A stretch of DNA of 64,000 nucleotides, taken from Cunninghamia lanceolata. Lineage: Eukaryota; Streptophyta; Pinopsida; Cupressales; Cupressaceae. The stretch's first letter is position 1; the number at the start of each line of letters is the position of its first letter. The DNA lies in NCBI GenBank assembly GCA_027924645.1, contig BSBN01001687.1, positions 7,626,001 to 7,690,000 of the forward strand, read 5' to 3'. The translations under genes and the position numbers were made by a program. Shown in pieces: positions 22,699-34,445 of this stretch. The notes below the pieces were generated by a model, which was not told the DNA's origin, ran no database searches, and saw nothing but the letters and a program-made list of their open reading frames with translations.

Positions 22699-25381
22699 TG
22701 TAACATCCCGCTACGTAACCCCAAAGGGTAAGAGCCAAAAGGGGACAAGATAATTTTTTTTAAGTGGACAACATACATAGATTCGGTTCCCAATTCAATA
22801 GATCGATAGCATTCATTTTAAACACTAAAGCAAATGTTCCTAGTCCCATATGATAAAAACATGAATCCATAAGCATAAAATATAGGCAGATCTGATACCC
22901 ACACCGGAATCCGTAAAGCAATAAAGGAACATCACATTTCTTCTCATTAAATACAATGATTACAACTTCTCTTCTAAGAGAGTTCAATTACATAACTACA
23001 TATACAATTACAATGATATATTCTAGAATATGATACAAGTACTGAATGGTTACAATAGTTGAATGAATTAATGGAAAGAGAGATCAACTCCAACTGGTGC
23101 TCCAAACCCTGTTCGCCAGTCTCCAATGGTGGTGGCTACGCCTCCCAACCAAGTGGACTCCTAAGAGACCACCCCACTGTGCTCGGAGATAGTCACAAGG
23201 CCCAAATGGATGAACAACAACAAGGGGATACAAGATGGCCAACACTCACATCAGACACAGAGCAAACACAGAGAACAGTGCATACAGTCAAAGTTATAAT
23301 ATAGGTGTACTCATCCAAGTCATAGGTTGGGTACTACTCACAACTGCTAAGGTGCTAGATACTAGAGTGTAATCATATGGAGTGTCATCATGCATGCTCA
23401 AAGGGATGGCACCACACGGAACCAAGTACTCCTCTCATGTAGACAAGGAGACTCAATCATGCCTGAATCCACGCCTCGCAGACGGATGACTCGACGCCCC
23501 ATAGACGGATAGGCCTTCTCATTGCATCCTTAGCCTTTACAAGTGCTCAAGGCCATGCACGAGGTTTAATTATCTTATTAGTGTTTTTACCCCAATGTTT
23601 TAATTTAGTTATCACTTGTTACGATAACTCTACTACTAGTTCCCCTGGCAGCCACTTACGGGCCCTGGGCCCGTAGAGAGCCACTCCAAACGACCACTTT
23701 AATGCCTAGACCTTGTTCATCTCATTTGACTAAACGAGGCATCCAAAAAGACTAAAATCACTGAGTTATAAATTTAAAATAGTAAAGGTGAAAAATATGA
23801 TCTACAAGACCCAAACTCTCATGGACAGTGTAATTTGTTGAAAACAACCTTCTGCCAGTTAGATTAGTTTTGTAATAACTCCTGCGACCCCCAATTTGGT
23901 CACGATTCACAAAAGAAAGCACAAATATAAAGAGGAAAACATGACAATTGGTCTGGCAAGTCTACTCACAGCCCTGAACTTTGCATATTGTCTACCATAT
24001 TTAAAATAACAAAATAAAATATTAAAAGGCTTACAAAAATGAAAGCTTAATTTTCCCTCTTACAGTAGTTCCCTTAGATCCTTGAGTTGAGTGACAGATT
24101 TTCTTAATAAGAGATTTTGTGACCAATTTTTAATACACAACACAGGGAGATGTTGTAGCTGCAAGTGTCTGGTATACATGTGTGCAAAGAGTTGAAGCAT
24201 AGACAAGGCATGATCTGTTTGGCAGTATGCCTCAAGAATGCGGTCACATGGACTGCAGAAATTGCAAGATATGAACACAATGGGTTTGTTGAAAAGTCTA
24301 AGGGAACTTTGAAGCAAATGCTATTGGTAGGCTTTAAAGCCCAATTCCTAACCTTTGCCAGCACTCACACTGCCTGCACCAAGATGGGGCAGTAGAGACA
24401 AAGCACGTGAGCTGTTTGACAAATGACTCAAGAATGTGGTCTCAGGCACTCCCACGGTTGCAGGATGTGCACAAAATGGGTTTGTAGAAAAGGCTTTAAA
24501 AAACTTTAAGGTAACTGCAATTGGTTGGCGTAAAGCCAGATCCCATAACCCTTGTTAATCTGTTAAAGCATAGAGGACAGAGGAATTTTGTGAGATGTAG
24601 CTGTGACTGCCCAGTTTTCTTCAATGGCTACCGCATTATATCCTCTATACAATTTAAACCCTTTAATTATACAAAAAAAACATTTTTAAATCAGACAATG
24701 TATGGTCTTTCTGTGAAAACCCCTTTATCAAGGAAATAAGGAAATGGTTCTGCATTGAAGAAAACGATCCAAGGAAAGAGGAAATGTAACTATCTTGCAT
24801 TGAAATATCTTTTTGACACATATTGTGTTTAAGGCAAAATGGGTTTCGGTTTTCCTGTGGTTAATGAAAATAGAAACCAACCTATTATATTCTAAAAGGC
24901 AGTAATAGAGTTTCAGTTTTCTATGTATAAGGAAGTTATAGCAAATATGTTTAGTTTTTGTGCTAGAAGAACAAAGTTCTGATGTAAATACCTTAACTAC
25001 CCACACTCCCCTTTTCAGCGCACCTCAAGTCTGCAATTGATATGTTTGCCTGAGATATTTTCCCTTCCTCTTCTTCTTCCTATGCTGCCCCCCTCCTTCT
25101 TTCCATCCCCTGTCACTCCTCTCTGTCTCTCTCCGCTTTCAAAAATAGAGAGCCTTTTTTTATTCACCCCCTCTCCCTGATATTTTCTCACATCCTTATC
25201 CTATCTCCGTCACTCACCCACCTGCAGATATTTCTTCCTCTCACATTAAATGTCTCTCTGCGGTTGTTCCCTACAAGGCCTTCAATTCCCACCAAAATAG
25301 ATATTTTATGCACTTAATACTCCGCCACCTCACCATGTCACGGTTCACTTTGCCATTCGTAGGTCAATAGGGATTGTTACA
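22699..25381 (-). repeat. Element B 5' LTR (2683 bp)
   Basis: Full-length LTR. It keeps the block 23634-23762, absent from the 3' LTR, which contains a perfect 9-bp-arm palindrome TACGGGCCC/GGGCCCGTA (23657-23675). A second copy of the captured PPR fragment lies at about 24110-24555 on the plus strand. Confidence 0.95.
24110..24555 (+). pseudogene. Captured PPR gene fragment inside B 5' LTR
   Basis: Same fragment as at 15960-16400: 'NAVTWTAEIARYEHNGFVEK', 'LTFASTHTACTKMG', then 'DKARELFDK' and 'CAQNGFVEKALKNFKVTAI'. Some positions are closer to the PPR consensus here than in the other LTR (for example 'VEKAL' rather than 'VEKDL'). Confidence 0.85.
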
Positions 25382-27917
25382 TGGTAAAAGACATTCCAAA
25401 TTGATTGGACCTTTCAACTCTTCTACAACTAGTTTATCATTTTACAAAATTTCTTTCACTGCTTCTGCAGTGTCTCTTACCCAAGATGCTGATTTATTTA
25501 TTTGCTCCTTATCGTTACTGTCAACTAGATTGTCCTCCTCAGGCTCTTCCTCAACCTTTGCAATCTCTTCTTCCTTTTCATTTTTGTCCTTGGCCTTTTC
25601 TGCTTTTTGGTTCGTAGCTTTTTCTGTTTCATGCTCTTTATTTTTCAATGAATCATCTTCATCTGTTTCAACATTGATCTCTATATCTTATTTACCGGAT
25701 TGATCTGGAGGAGTTTGAATACCTCTTGCATCATCAGTTTTATCTGTCATCTTTTCATCTTCTTTGTTTATTGCTTCCTCTTCTAGAACAGAGGAGTCAT
25801 CTATCTCAGTTTGCTGCTCATCTCTCTGCTGCTCTTCATCATTCAGAATTGATGCATCCTCAGTATCAACCGGTTCTTCTGTAACCACATAGAACTTGTT
25901 CTTGTCCAGTGCTTTCTTCAGAATCCATTTTTTTTCTTTAACAACTTCATCAATATCTCCAATCATCAGCTTATTCATCCTTGTTTTTCTTCTGAAATCG
26001 TTCTTGACCTCTTTAAAATTTTTATCTGCTTCTTTGTTGGAGATCACCGGACACAAACTAGATAACACATGTTCCCTTAGCTTGAAATCTTTAGCTTTAG
26101 CAGCCTCTTTCCTCATTTGCAAAGTGTTACTCAAACTCTTAGGAATTTCAGATAAAATTTTGACAAGAGCTCTATTGAATGTATTCAAGTATTTTACAGT
26201 GGCATCCTCCAAAATTCTCTTGTTTGCATCATCAAAAGTGTCATAGTATTTTAATATGGGTTTTAGATTCCCATGAATTGTCACAACATTCACAATTTCT
26301 TCTACAGACAAAGTGGATTTTCTAGCTTGGGTTTCAGTCTTTTATCTTTTACTTACCTTCATACTTCCAGAAGGCTTATCTTTTGCAGCCTTTGAAGCTT
26401 CTACTTTCTTTGTCTTTATTTCCTTTACTACTTCATCTAATTCTATTTCCTCATCATCTTTAATGCTCACATATGTTCTGGATGCTTTAGTCTTCATTCT
26501 TTTACCATCTTTATCGGATGGTTTGTCTTCCGGTTTCTCTGTTCTGACAGGTTTTGTGTGAACAGAGGCAGCAACAAAGCTTCTTGTTTTTCTAGGCTAG
26601 CTAGTGGAGACTTCCAGAGCACTTCCTTGTTTCTTATCCTGCATATCCTTCTCAACATTTTTTGTTCTTTCCCTGAATTGCCTCACAACTTCCTTAGTAA
26701 GGCCTAAATTCTCAGTCAACTGCTCAACTTCTTTCCTTACTTTCCTTTTGGTTTTAGGAACCTTGAATTCAAGATGTAGTTTTTGTGAAATTTCTTCATA
26801 AGTTCCAAATCTCTCAACAGAATCATCCTTGGGTTTGCTCAAGAGATGTTGAGCATACATATCCAAAATTTTCTCATCTACCTCATACCCCATGGGTATT
26901 ATCCAAATAGTTCTGGGTTCTACTGCTTCCATTAAGCATTGATTAGTGTCCACCATAAAATAGATTTCATTCTTGTATTTCTCAACAACCGATTTAGGGA
27001 TTCTTTCCCTAGAATGCATCATATTCTGAAAGTTCTTGAAGTATCCCTAGATTGCAGTTTTCTGTGCTTTAGAGTCACCAATGCTGTGTAGATGATTTCT
27101 TATATGAATAGCAATTGGTGTGTCATTAGTCCTGTGCACACCCTTTACTCCAGGAACCTCATTCATGAAGTAGAAAAATAGACAGAACCAAAGTACCATA
27201 TTTAAAGGTGTTTTTCTTGTATTTCTTGATTTTGTTCAAGTTCTCAATTAGTTGGTTATGTAATAACTCACATAGGTCATAATCTGCATTTTCTTTTAAC
27301 ATTTGGTATGCAACATATATGGCCGTTCCGAAAATAGAGTTTTCCCTACTGGAGTGATAAATTTTGTAACCAATTACCATTGAAGCAAACTTAACATCTG
27401 GATCAATAATGTCATTGATAGTCATTGCCCTTTTGTCAAATTTGGCACTGGTTGCATCAATCACTGTCTGGTTCTTCATGGATTTCAGCATGGGTAAACC
27501 ACCGATTGAATTTAACCCAGTTACAATCCTGATAGCATCCTTTGTAATCTTGAATGGTTTCAGCAGCCACATAAACTCATCATGCATTCGGCTCAAGACA
27601 TATCGAACCCACTCATCCTCATCAAATGTCAAAAATTCAATGACCTGTAGAAAATGTTTGCTTTCTAGGGCTTTGTATTCCAGTTTCAAATCATAGTTAT
27701 CATCCCTTAGGTAGTTCTCAAACAAATTCAACATTTTCAGGTTCCCAAATTCATCTACACTACCATGGATGTATGCCTTAATATCCTCGACATGTAGCAC
27801 TCCATGTGGGACACCAGAAAATGCTCCTAATGGGTCGACTTCGATGGACTTGAAAGGATGTTTCTTGAATTTTGGTCTGGGTCTCTCAATGATATTCACA
27901 ACAAGAGGAGTAGCCGT
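25382..27917 (-). pseudogene. Element C ORF2, N-terminal and middle part (unrecognised protein)
   Basis: Homologous to E ORF2 (61737-58537). The start codon is ACG (27917-27915) where E has ATG ('MATPNVVKI'). Conserved block 1 (27899-27230): 'RPRPKFKKHP', 'DEDEWVRYVLSRMHD', 'PFKITKDAIRIVTGL', 'YKIYHSSRENS', 'DYDLCELL'; about two thirds of residues match E over 216 aligned positions without gaps. Block 2 (about 26960-26850): 'NQCLMEAVEPRTIWIIPMGY'. Block 3 (26300-25950): 'YLNTFNRALVKILSEIPKSL' and 'ARMNKLM'-like 'TRMNKLMIGD'. The rest is K/E-rich and probably disordered. A frameshift lies between 27159 and 27022 and stops at about 26594 and 26315. The reading frame continues at 14671 across element B. 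I do not recognise a known domain. Confidence 0.85.
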
Positions 27918-28347
27918 CTCAAAATATTACAAGCTCATAGCTTCGTAGAAAAATACCTTTTTCTTCCACAGAATTAGGGTTAGCTGATGAATTCATCGGT
28001 CGCACTTCAATTCATTGAAATCTTAGCTTAGATGCTCTTCTCCTTGTTCTCTCGAATGCAAAGTGATTCAAATGCTTGAATGAATGACTTTTTATGCTCT
28101 GCAAAATCTAATTCTTTATTGTAATAAATGCTCTGCCCTAATACATCTGGTTACATTGTTTCTGCATATAGTCGATCTTCAGTTGCTCCACAATCAGTCG
28201 CATTAGCTTCTTTTCTTCCAAAATTTGCTTCAACATGTTTGCAATAGGCTTCTTTATCTTTATTCATCGTGCTAGATTCAGGCACCTACTTACTGGCTGG
28301 GGAAATTTGATTTTCAATGCAGCTTGCCCTAAGCCAGAGCTCCCATT
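27918..28347. other. Spacer between ORF1 and ORF2 of element C
   Basis: 430 bp without a gene. It contains a short block around 28270-28310 (TCAGGCACC...CTGGCTGGGGAAA) shared with the E spacer near 62305-62330, and a possible splice donor GTAAGT on the minus strand near 28290 that is not conserved in E. Confidence 0.5.
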
Positions 28348-29541
28348 TTAGTTCCCTGAGGAATTCTCAGTACCAGATTCTGGTGCGGACCCATCAACAT
28401 CATTACTTACACTTTTCTTCACCCATGTCTTGTTCATTTCATTCTGGATCTCATTTATATCAACTTTTCCCTTGCCTTTGTCTTGTCTCTGCTCATCCGG
28501 TTTTCTGTTTACCAGACCTCTTCTTTCATTATTCCTGCTTCTGCAGAATCTTGCAATATGACTGGATCGGTTACAATTGAAGCACACAACATTTCTTTGC
28601 CCATTTGATTGATTTCCTCTTGATCTGCACTGATTAGCCATATGTCCAAATCTATTGCATACAAAGCATTTGCCATTCCCTCTATTGTTAAAGTTATTCA
28701 TTATCATACTTCTGCATTCATTGGATCTATGACCATACCTCTTACACATGAAGCATTGACCAGAGAAGGATGGACCACTTTGATTTACTTTGCTTCTGCA
28801 CTGAGTAGCTCTATGACCAAATTTATTGCAATTGAAACAATTTCCATTGAAAGATGGATACCTTTGAGCATTAGGCTGTCTTACCAGAGGTCTTCTAGGT
28901 CTGTTTCTCCCATTCCTTGATTGAGAGTTTCTTTGTCTGGATCTAGAGCTTTCACCTTTCTCATACCCTAGACCATGCTTATCATCAGTCTTGTTTTAAC
29001 TCTCACGCAACACTTCAAGTTTAGTTGAGCTTATCTTGAACTTCTCCTTGTATTCATTTGCAATTTATAGGTCATGTCTGAGAATGACAATTTGCCTTTC
29101 AAGTTCCTCCTCATTATAACTGTATTCTTGTAAATCAGATTTTAGGTGGCCAATTGTTCTGTCCATTCTGTAACATTCTTCTGTTCTTTCCTTCAGAGTT
29201 TGATTCAGGTCTTCTTGAGTCTTCTTCCTTTCCTCAATTTCTTTGGTTAGCCTCATCACCCTAGATTCCATCTCATGTTTTAGAATAGAAACTTCTTTTG
29301 TTAGCTTCTCACATTCCTTTGTTTTTTCTTCCAAAGCCTCATTCATGCCATTTTCTTCAGTGGGATTAGCTAGCTGCTGAAGTAGCTCCTTCCTCTTGTC
29401 TATAGATTTTTTTAGTTTTTCTTTTAACATCTCAATGCAATCATCAACATCTTTAAGGTTTGCTTTCAATTCATTTACTTCTACTTTGGACTGATCAAGA
29501 TCTTCTAAAGCCAATTGAAGTTGTTCTTTGAGTGATCCCAT
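28348..29541 (-). pseudogene. Element C ORF1: coiled coil plus four CCHC zinc knuckles
   Basis: One frame of 397 codons interrupted by a few stops (at about 29063 and 28998). Residues 1-160 are a continuous charged coiled coil ('MGSLKEQLQLALEDLDQSK', repeated E/K/L heptads). After a basic S/R-rich linker come four knuckles of the form C-x2-C-x4-H-x4-C: 'CFNCNKFGHRATQC', 'CFMCKRYGHRSNEC', 'CFVCNRFGHMANQC' and 'CFNCNRSSHIARFC', then an acidic tail. It lies directly after the PBS, where gag belongs. The nucleocapsid-like knuckles suggest RNA binding or packaging, but there is no recognisable capsid domain. Homologous to E ORF1. Confidence 0.88.
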
Positions 29542-29593
29542 TGAAACTCTTCCTAGATCTTCCTCAAGCTGTTAAGCTTCTTCCAAGGAACCT

Positions 29594-29606
29594 TACTCTG
29601 ATACCA
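29594..29606 (-). promoter_or_regulatory. Primer binding site of element C
   Basis: Minus strand TGGTATCAGAGTA, two bases inside the LTR; initiator tRNA-Met type, as in B, E and the TRIM. Confidence 0.9.
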
Positions 29607-29608
29607 AT

Positions 29609-30742
29609 AGTTGAAATAAGGGCAGACAACTAAGAGGGGGGGTGAATCAATTGTCACAAAACTTTAACACTTGCATCAATTTACCTTCTTTATCACTTAT
29701 TAACAAATTAATGATATAACCATGAGAGCATAAATCAACAACACATAAGTAGAAACATAATCAACACACATAACACTAGGATTTTTACGTGGAAACCAGG
29801 TTAAGGGAAAAACCACGGTGGGGGTTAACCCACAAGAAATTATACTCTGTTAAAAGTATTACAAATAGGGAAGGCACATGCCTTCAGGGCACACTGCCTA
29901 GAGCTCATTGCTCCAAGAGGCTCACTACCTATAGAAATGACTACAAGAAGATTACAGAATGTTTGAACTAATGAATAACATCTACCAATGCAGAAATTTA
30001 GTTCTGGTTAAGCACATAATACTGATCTTACACACTTCATCCTTATTCTGCCCTGTTTCAATCTTCGGCCATAATATGAGCTTAGATCTTCACCTTCGCA
30101 CTTCTTTCTCCCTTTAATGCACTTACTCCATCATCACACCACACACACACACACCAAAACACTCGAATCCATCGGTTATATATATCTACATCAAGAGATT
30201 CAATCAACTATAGTCAGCTTCAAGAAAACTTAGAACATTTATTAAGAACTCTGCTCTGTCAGCTGAATCCATGCACAAACAACAACGTAGACCAAAAACT
30301 TGTGTTCTCAAATCATCAATCATGTCGGCCAATACCACTAGTTATCACAAATTACTTAACCAACAAATTTTCTTCATCCAGACCAAGATCAAATACTAGG
30401 TCAGCTTGTTCTTCTTCTGATTGTACTGACTAGCTGGAACCCGATACTCAGATGCTTATAACTTTTGAATCCTTCATCATCAGAGGCTAAATTCATAGAT
30501 TTGGATAGTCCTGACAATCTTTATTACTCCCTCAGATCCGCAACACACTGTGATTTACCACCGGAAAGATCCAGACAAAGATACTTGACCCTGTCACATG
30601 CTCTATTTTTGACTACCCGGACTTAGACAAATCTTCACCCTGACTTCCAGTATGAACAAATTATGTAATGAGGATGTGTAAGATAGACTTAGTTGCCATC
30701 AATGACAACACCTGTCATGCATAGTAGTGTCTCTTGCCAACA
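29609..30742 (-). repeat. Element C 5' LTR
   Basis: Matches 12367-13501. The first base of the terminal TGTTGAAA is A here (AGTTGAAA at 29609), probably a later mutation. Ends TTGCCAACA at 30742, followed by the target duplicate CTTAT. Confidence 0.93.
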
Positions 30743-32192
30743 CTTATCCCAATCACCTCCTAATCATCTATCCACCTAATCATCCTTGTCATCCATCTTA
30801 TCCCAATCACCTCCTAATCATCCCCTAATCATTCTACTCATCCATCTTGTCCATCTCAATCAATCCTAATCATCCCCCTAACCATCCTATCATCCCTTTA
30901 ATCATCCATCTTTTCCACCTCATTCACATATTATCCTAATTATCCATCCTATCCCAATCATCCCCTAATCATCCTAACCATCCAATTTATCCACCTTATC
31001 CTAATATAAGTCCAAATCCAACTTCCTCCTAATCATCCCAATTATCCTAATCTCATAATCCTCATAATCCTTCATCTTGTCCACATCATCCCTTAATTAT
31101 CCACACCAACCCTTAATCTTTCTTAAGGCATTGGTTCATTATCCCAATCAATCATTTTATTCAAGGTTTGAGCCTAACCCTTGAGTTAATCAATCCATCC
31201 CTAAGACATCATCTAGGACCCTAATCCTAATCAAGTTTCCCAAATTGAATCAAGGTCCTAATCCTCATTTATCCTAATCCAATCTCCATCATCATCCTAA
31301 TCTAATCCCTATCCCTAACCACCTCATCCATTATCCACCCCTAATCCTATCCACTTATCCATCCTAATCCAATCTCCATCATCATCCTAATCCAACACCT
31401 ATTCCTAATCATTTGATCCATTATCCACCATAATTCTATCCATTTATCCATTCTAATCCAATCTCCATCACCATCCTAATCGAATCCCAATCCCTAATCA
31501 TTCCATCATCCTATTATAATTATCCTAATCATCCATCCACACACTAATTGAATCTAGTCAAACCATCATCCCCTATCCACTATCCATTTATCTATCTCAA
31601 TCATAATCACATCCAACACCCTTAGTCAAATCACAATTGGTTGATAATTTAACCCCTTTTAACCCCATCCACTTCCATTCAAATCCTAATCATAATCTAT
31701 CTGAACCATCATCAAAATCCTTCACCCAAAGGTGCTAGCCCTAATCACACTATCATCCATTTCAATCCAAGCTTCAAATCCAAGATTAAGACCTTAGTTG
31801 GAACTCATCACCCTTAATCCAAACTTGCATAAGAACTTTGCTTATCGTAAGTACAGTTATCCAATCAAATCAATCCTCACCCTCTTGCTTATGAAGTTTT
31901 CCTATCTTAAGTAGAGGTCAAATCCATCATCAAGTCCAATCAATTCCTGCTTACAAACTTTGCCTATCTTAAGTAGAAATCAAATCAAATCAACTCTTCC
32001 TTAATAACTTTGCCTATCTTAAGTATAGAGATCTATCTCTCATCCAATCAAATCAAATTATCCTAAGGTCTTGACATTTGATCCCTAACCTACATCAAGT
32101 TCATCTATCATCCTTCATCATCAAACCCCATCTCAATCGAATCTAGATCCCCATCCAGGCCTAATCCTAATCCAAACCTACATACAAGCATC
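30743..32192 (+). repeat. Degenerate CCTAATCATCC-rich low-complexity region (D-prime leader, right part)
   Basis: From 30743 to about 31650 the sequence is an irregular series of CCTAATC, ATCATCC, CCATCC and TTATCC words, continuing the same pattern as 12280-12366 on the other side of element C. From 31800 to 32060 a block with three TTGCTTATNNTAAGTA / CTATCTTAAGTAG units occurs. The reverse complement of both patterns is found at 53560-54400, upstream of D gag. No coding content. Confidence 0.7.
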
Positions 32193-32957
32193 ATGAGTTG
32201 GTTCAATAAATTCATTATGGAAGCTAGAATGCCTATGTCCCCTCCTTTGTGTGAATTCCATCCTAAACCAAAAATCACAATCAAAGGCAAGGCTGTGCAT
32301 CCATTAGATGAGCTTCCCCATCCTAAACCCAAAATCACAATTAAAGGCAAGGCTGTGCATCCATTAGATGAGCTTCCCCATCCAAAGCCCAAAATCACCA
32401 TCAAAGCTAAAGTCATGAATCCTTTAGAAAAGATCCTCTCTCCCGAACAAGCTAGAACCCAATTCGCACATGATGGTGGTGATATCCTAATAGATCAAGA
32501 GGAATATCCTAGTGAACCTTATGATTTTTCTAGAGTTGAACATGATAGTGCTTATTTGGATGCCAGCACTATGAGAAAATTATCCCCAAGCTTACATCAC
32601 AGACTCATGAATGCCTATAGCCATAAAGATCCTTTAAACTAAGAACATGCTAGTACTCACTACCCCATGAACCAAAATCAAATCTCCATAAGTCATCCTC
32701 ATACCAACCTTGACAAGGGAAACACCACCCTAGCCTTTGCATCCTATGTAAATCCTCCATGTTCCAATCCATCAATCCCTATAGTCCCTCCACAATATTC
32801 CTCCAACCCTATTAATCCTAATCCATTAGTCCACATACCTCCCAATCCATCAATCCCTATAGTCCATCATTCATTAGATCCCCCATCAATCCTTCCAAGC
32901 CCTATGAATATAAAGGAAAGTAAGAAGACAAATAAACATGAAGCAAAAACAAAATAA
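32193..32957 (+). pseudogene. Unrecognised retroelement ORF with 20-residue tandem repeats (D-prime)
   Basis: ATG at 32193; 149 codons to a TAA at 32640, then the same frame stays open to 32957. Near the N-terminus a 60-bp unit (about 32263, 32323 and 32383) is repeated about three times, encoding 'PKPKITIKGKAVHPLDELPH'; copies 1 and 2 are nearly identical and copy 3 is diverged. The second half is P/N/S/I-rich ('NPSIPIV' occurs twice). It occupies the place after the leader where gag or an extra ORF would sit. The last about 15 codons read into block X (from 32912), so the natural C-terminus is lost. No family match recognised. Confidence 0.5.
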
Positions 32958-33405
32958 AGAGCTTATACCTCAAATCTTCAAATTCCCCTTTCTCCTTGAT
33001 AAGGTTGAGATTGATGCACCTAACTCAATTCCTAGCTTTACCCAACGATAGTGTATGTGGATTTCTCTATTAAATCAACACAACATGGATTTGGTAGAGG
33101 ATTTTGGCTAGCAATTGGCTAAGGATTTTGGCACGGTATGGATGCAAATGACTTGATATGATAAATGCTTGGAGGAGGCTTGTATTTATAGAGTATTTGG
33201 GAGGATTTTAGATCAATGGTGGAGATTCAAAGTTGAAATCCAAGGGTGGAGATGAAATGGTGAGATGGAGGGCTAGGATTTGATCAACAAAAATGGAGGG
33301 TTCTTATAATTTTTAAATTTTAAATTCACCTTGGGAAGGCTTTGCATTAATGAAGATTAGGCCATATGAATGAATAAAAAATTCATTCATATGGGAGAGG
33401 GTGTA
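32912..33405 (-). repeat. Block X, copy 1
   Basis: Nearly identical by eye to 56692-57189, in the same orientation, 23.8 kb apart. Homology begins at AAAGGAAAGTAAGAAG in both, and copy 2 is cut at 57189 by element E. On the plus strand copy 1 continues to at least 33590 without a partner in the window. In D, X lies upstream of the leader array; here it lies downstream of ORF F. No TG...CA end is visible at 32912, so I do not call it an LTR. Confidence 0.85.
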
Positions 33406-33589
33406 ATAAAAAATTATGTTTTATAGGTGAGTGGGATGACATGTGACACATGCAGCTTTTGGAAAAGACATGTGTGAGCAATTTTTATTAGAAAGAGCTC
33501 TTGCACGGAATAGGAAAGGTGAGGTGGAGACATGTTGGGTGAATATTTTGTCTTCAACTAACTGAAGGCAAAATGGTTATATCAACCAC

Positions 33590-34445
33590 AGTGTAATGAG
33601 ATAAATCTCTCCTCTTAGCAAGGAGAGGTTCCCTATTAACTATTACAAATTTATTTACACTAAAAACTAATTTCGAGGTGAAACCATGTCATCCATTTCT
33701 CTTTTTTTAGAAATGATGTTTACAATATAAAAGAGAACTTTCACAATACAAATCGAAATAAACAAGAAACTCATGAGAGCACAAAGTCTATCGTTGCTCC
33801 TTTTACTGATTTACAATTTAGAACCAAGTAGGATAAGGTGCAGCTCAAAGTCTTCACCGAATACTACGACAAAACATACAATCACAAAAGATAATAGTAG
33901 TTCAAAGTCTTTCCAATATCTTTTACTTCAAAATATAAAACCACAAGCTAAAGATAACTGTTGTAGCACAAAGTCTCCAAAATCAACTTTAGAACGTCTC
34001 CCAGATTATCCACTCACACTACAATTTGATCAAGTAGATAAGATAGCATAAGGAAAAGGACATAAGAACAATTTCCAATACACCACAAGTTATTCCAATG
34101 CAAAGATTGAACGATCGCTTGCTTTTCTATTCACTTGATAAAATATGATTTACAATTTAAACACAAAGTCTCAAAATGCTCTTCAATTTGGCAGAGTTTT
34201 GCTTCAATAACTAAAGGATGATAATTACAATGGGGGTCCTCTTTATTTATAAGAGAAACCGAGAGCAAAAATAGGAAAAGAACAACTAACTATGACTTAT
34301 TCAACAAAGGAGTCCTTTTTGATTTGGGACTTCCTACGTTTTTACATGTAATTACATATGAGAAAAGTACATGTAAATATGTCCAAAATTATTTCAAAAG
34401 TACATCTAAAAAATAGAAAATAAACTAAGTGATGAAAAAGATGCT
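33590..34445 (-). repeat. Untranslated region downstream of F with degenerate ~60-bp repeats
   Basis: CAAAGTCT recurs at about 33783, 33845, 33902, 33970 and 34164, spaced roughly 60-67 bp (the last gap is about three units), with AAGATAA and GTAGC words between. No ORF of note. Confidence 0.5.

Larger units (their letters stand above)
14672..25381 (-). mobile_element. Element B: Tekay/Del-type chromovirus (Ty3/gypsy), minus strand
   Basis: LTRs 14672-17222 and 22699-25381 both start TGTAACATCCCGCTACGTAA and end TGTTACA. The PBS (22683-22696) is two bases from the 5' LTR, and a polypurine tract (17223-17234) abuts the 3' LTR. Target duplication is TGGTG (14667-14671) versus TGGTA (25382-25386), one mismatch. 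Removal of B plus one duplicate joins the two halves of element C ORF2 in register with the related ORF in E, which confirms the insertion site. Gag, protease, RT, RNase H, integrase and a C-terminal chromodomain-like segment are all present but broken. 10.7 kb. Confidence 0.95.
12367..30742 (-). mobile_element. Element C: polymerase-less LTR retrotransposon, minus strand
   Basis: Direct LTRs (12367-13501 and 29609-30742, 1135 and 1134 bp) are flanked by a perfect 5-bp target duplication CTTAT (12362-12366 and 30743-30747). In minus orientation the order is 5' LTR, initiator-Met-type PBS, ORF1 (coiled coil and zinc knuckles), ORF2 (large, unrecognised), polypurine tracts, 3' LTR. No protease, RT, RNase H or integrase motif occurs outside the nested element B. 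Without B the element is about 7.66 kb. B inserted in ORF2. LTRs differ by roughly 6-7 percent over the 230 bp I aligned by eye. It must have been mobilised in trans. A close relative, E, lies at 57190 to the window end. Confidence 0.92.

Noticed and set aside
32912..33405. Block X as an LTR pair with 56692-57189
   Set aside because: No TG start or CA end at the shared border, no PBS or PPT next to it, and the left neighbours are unrelated.
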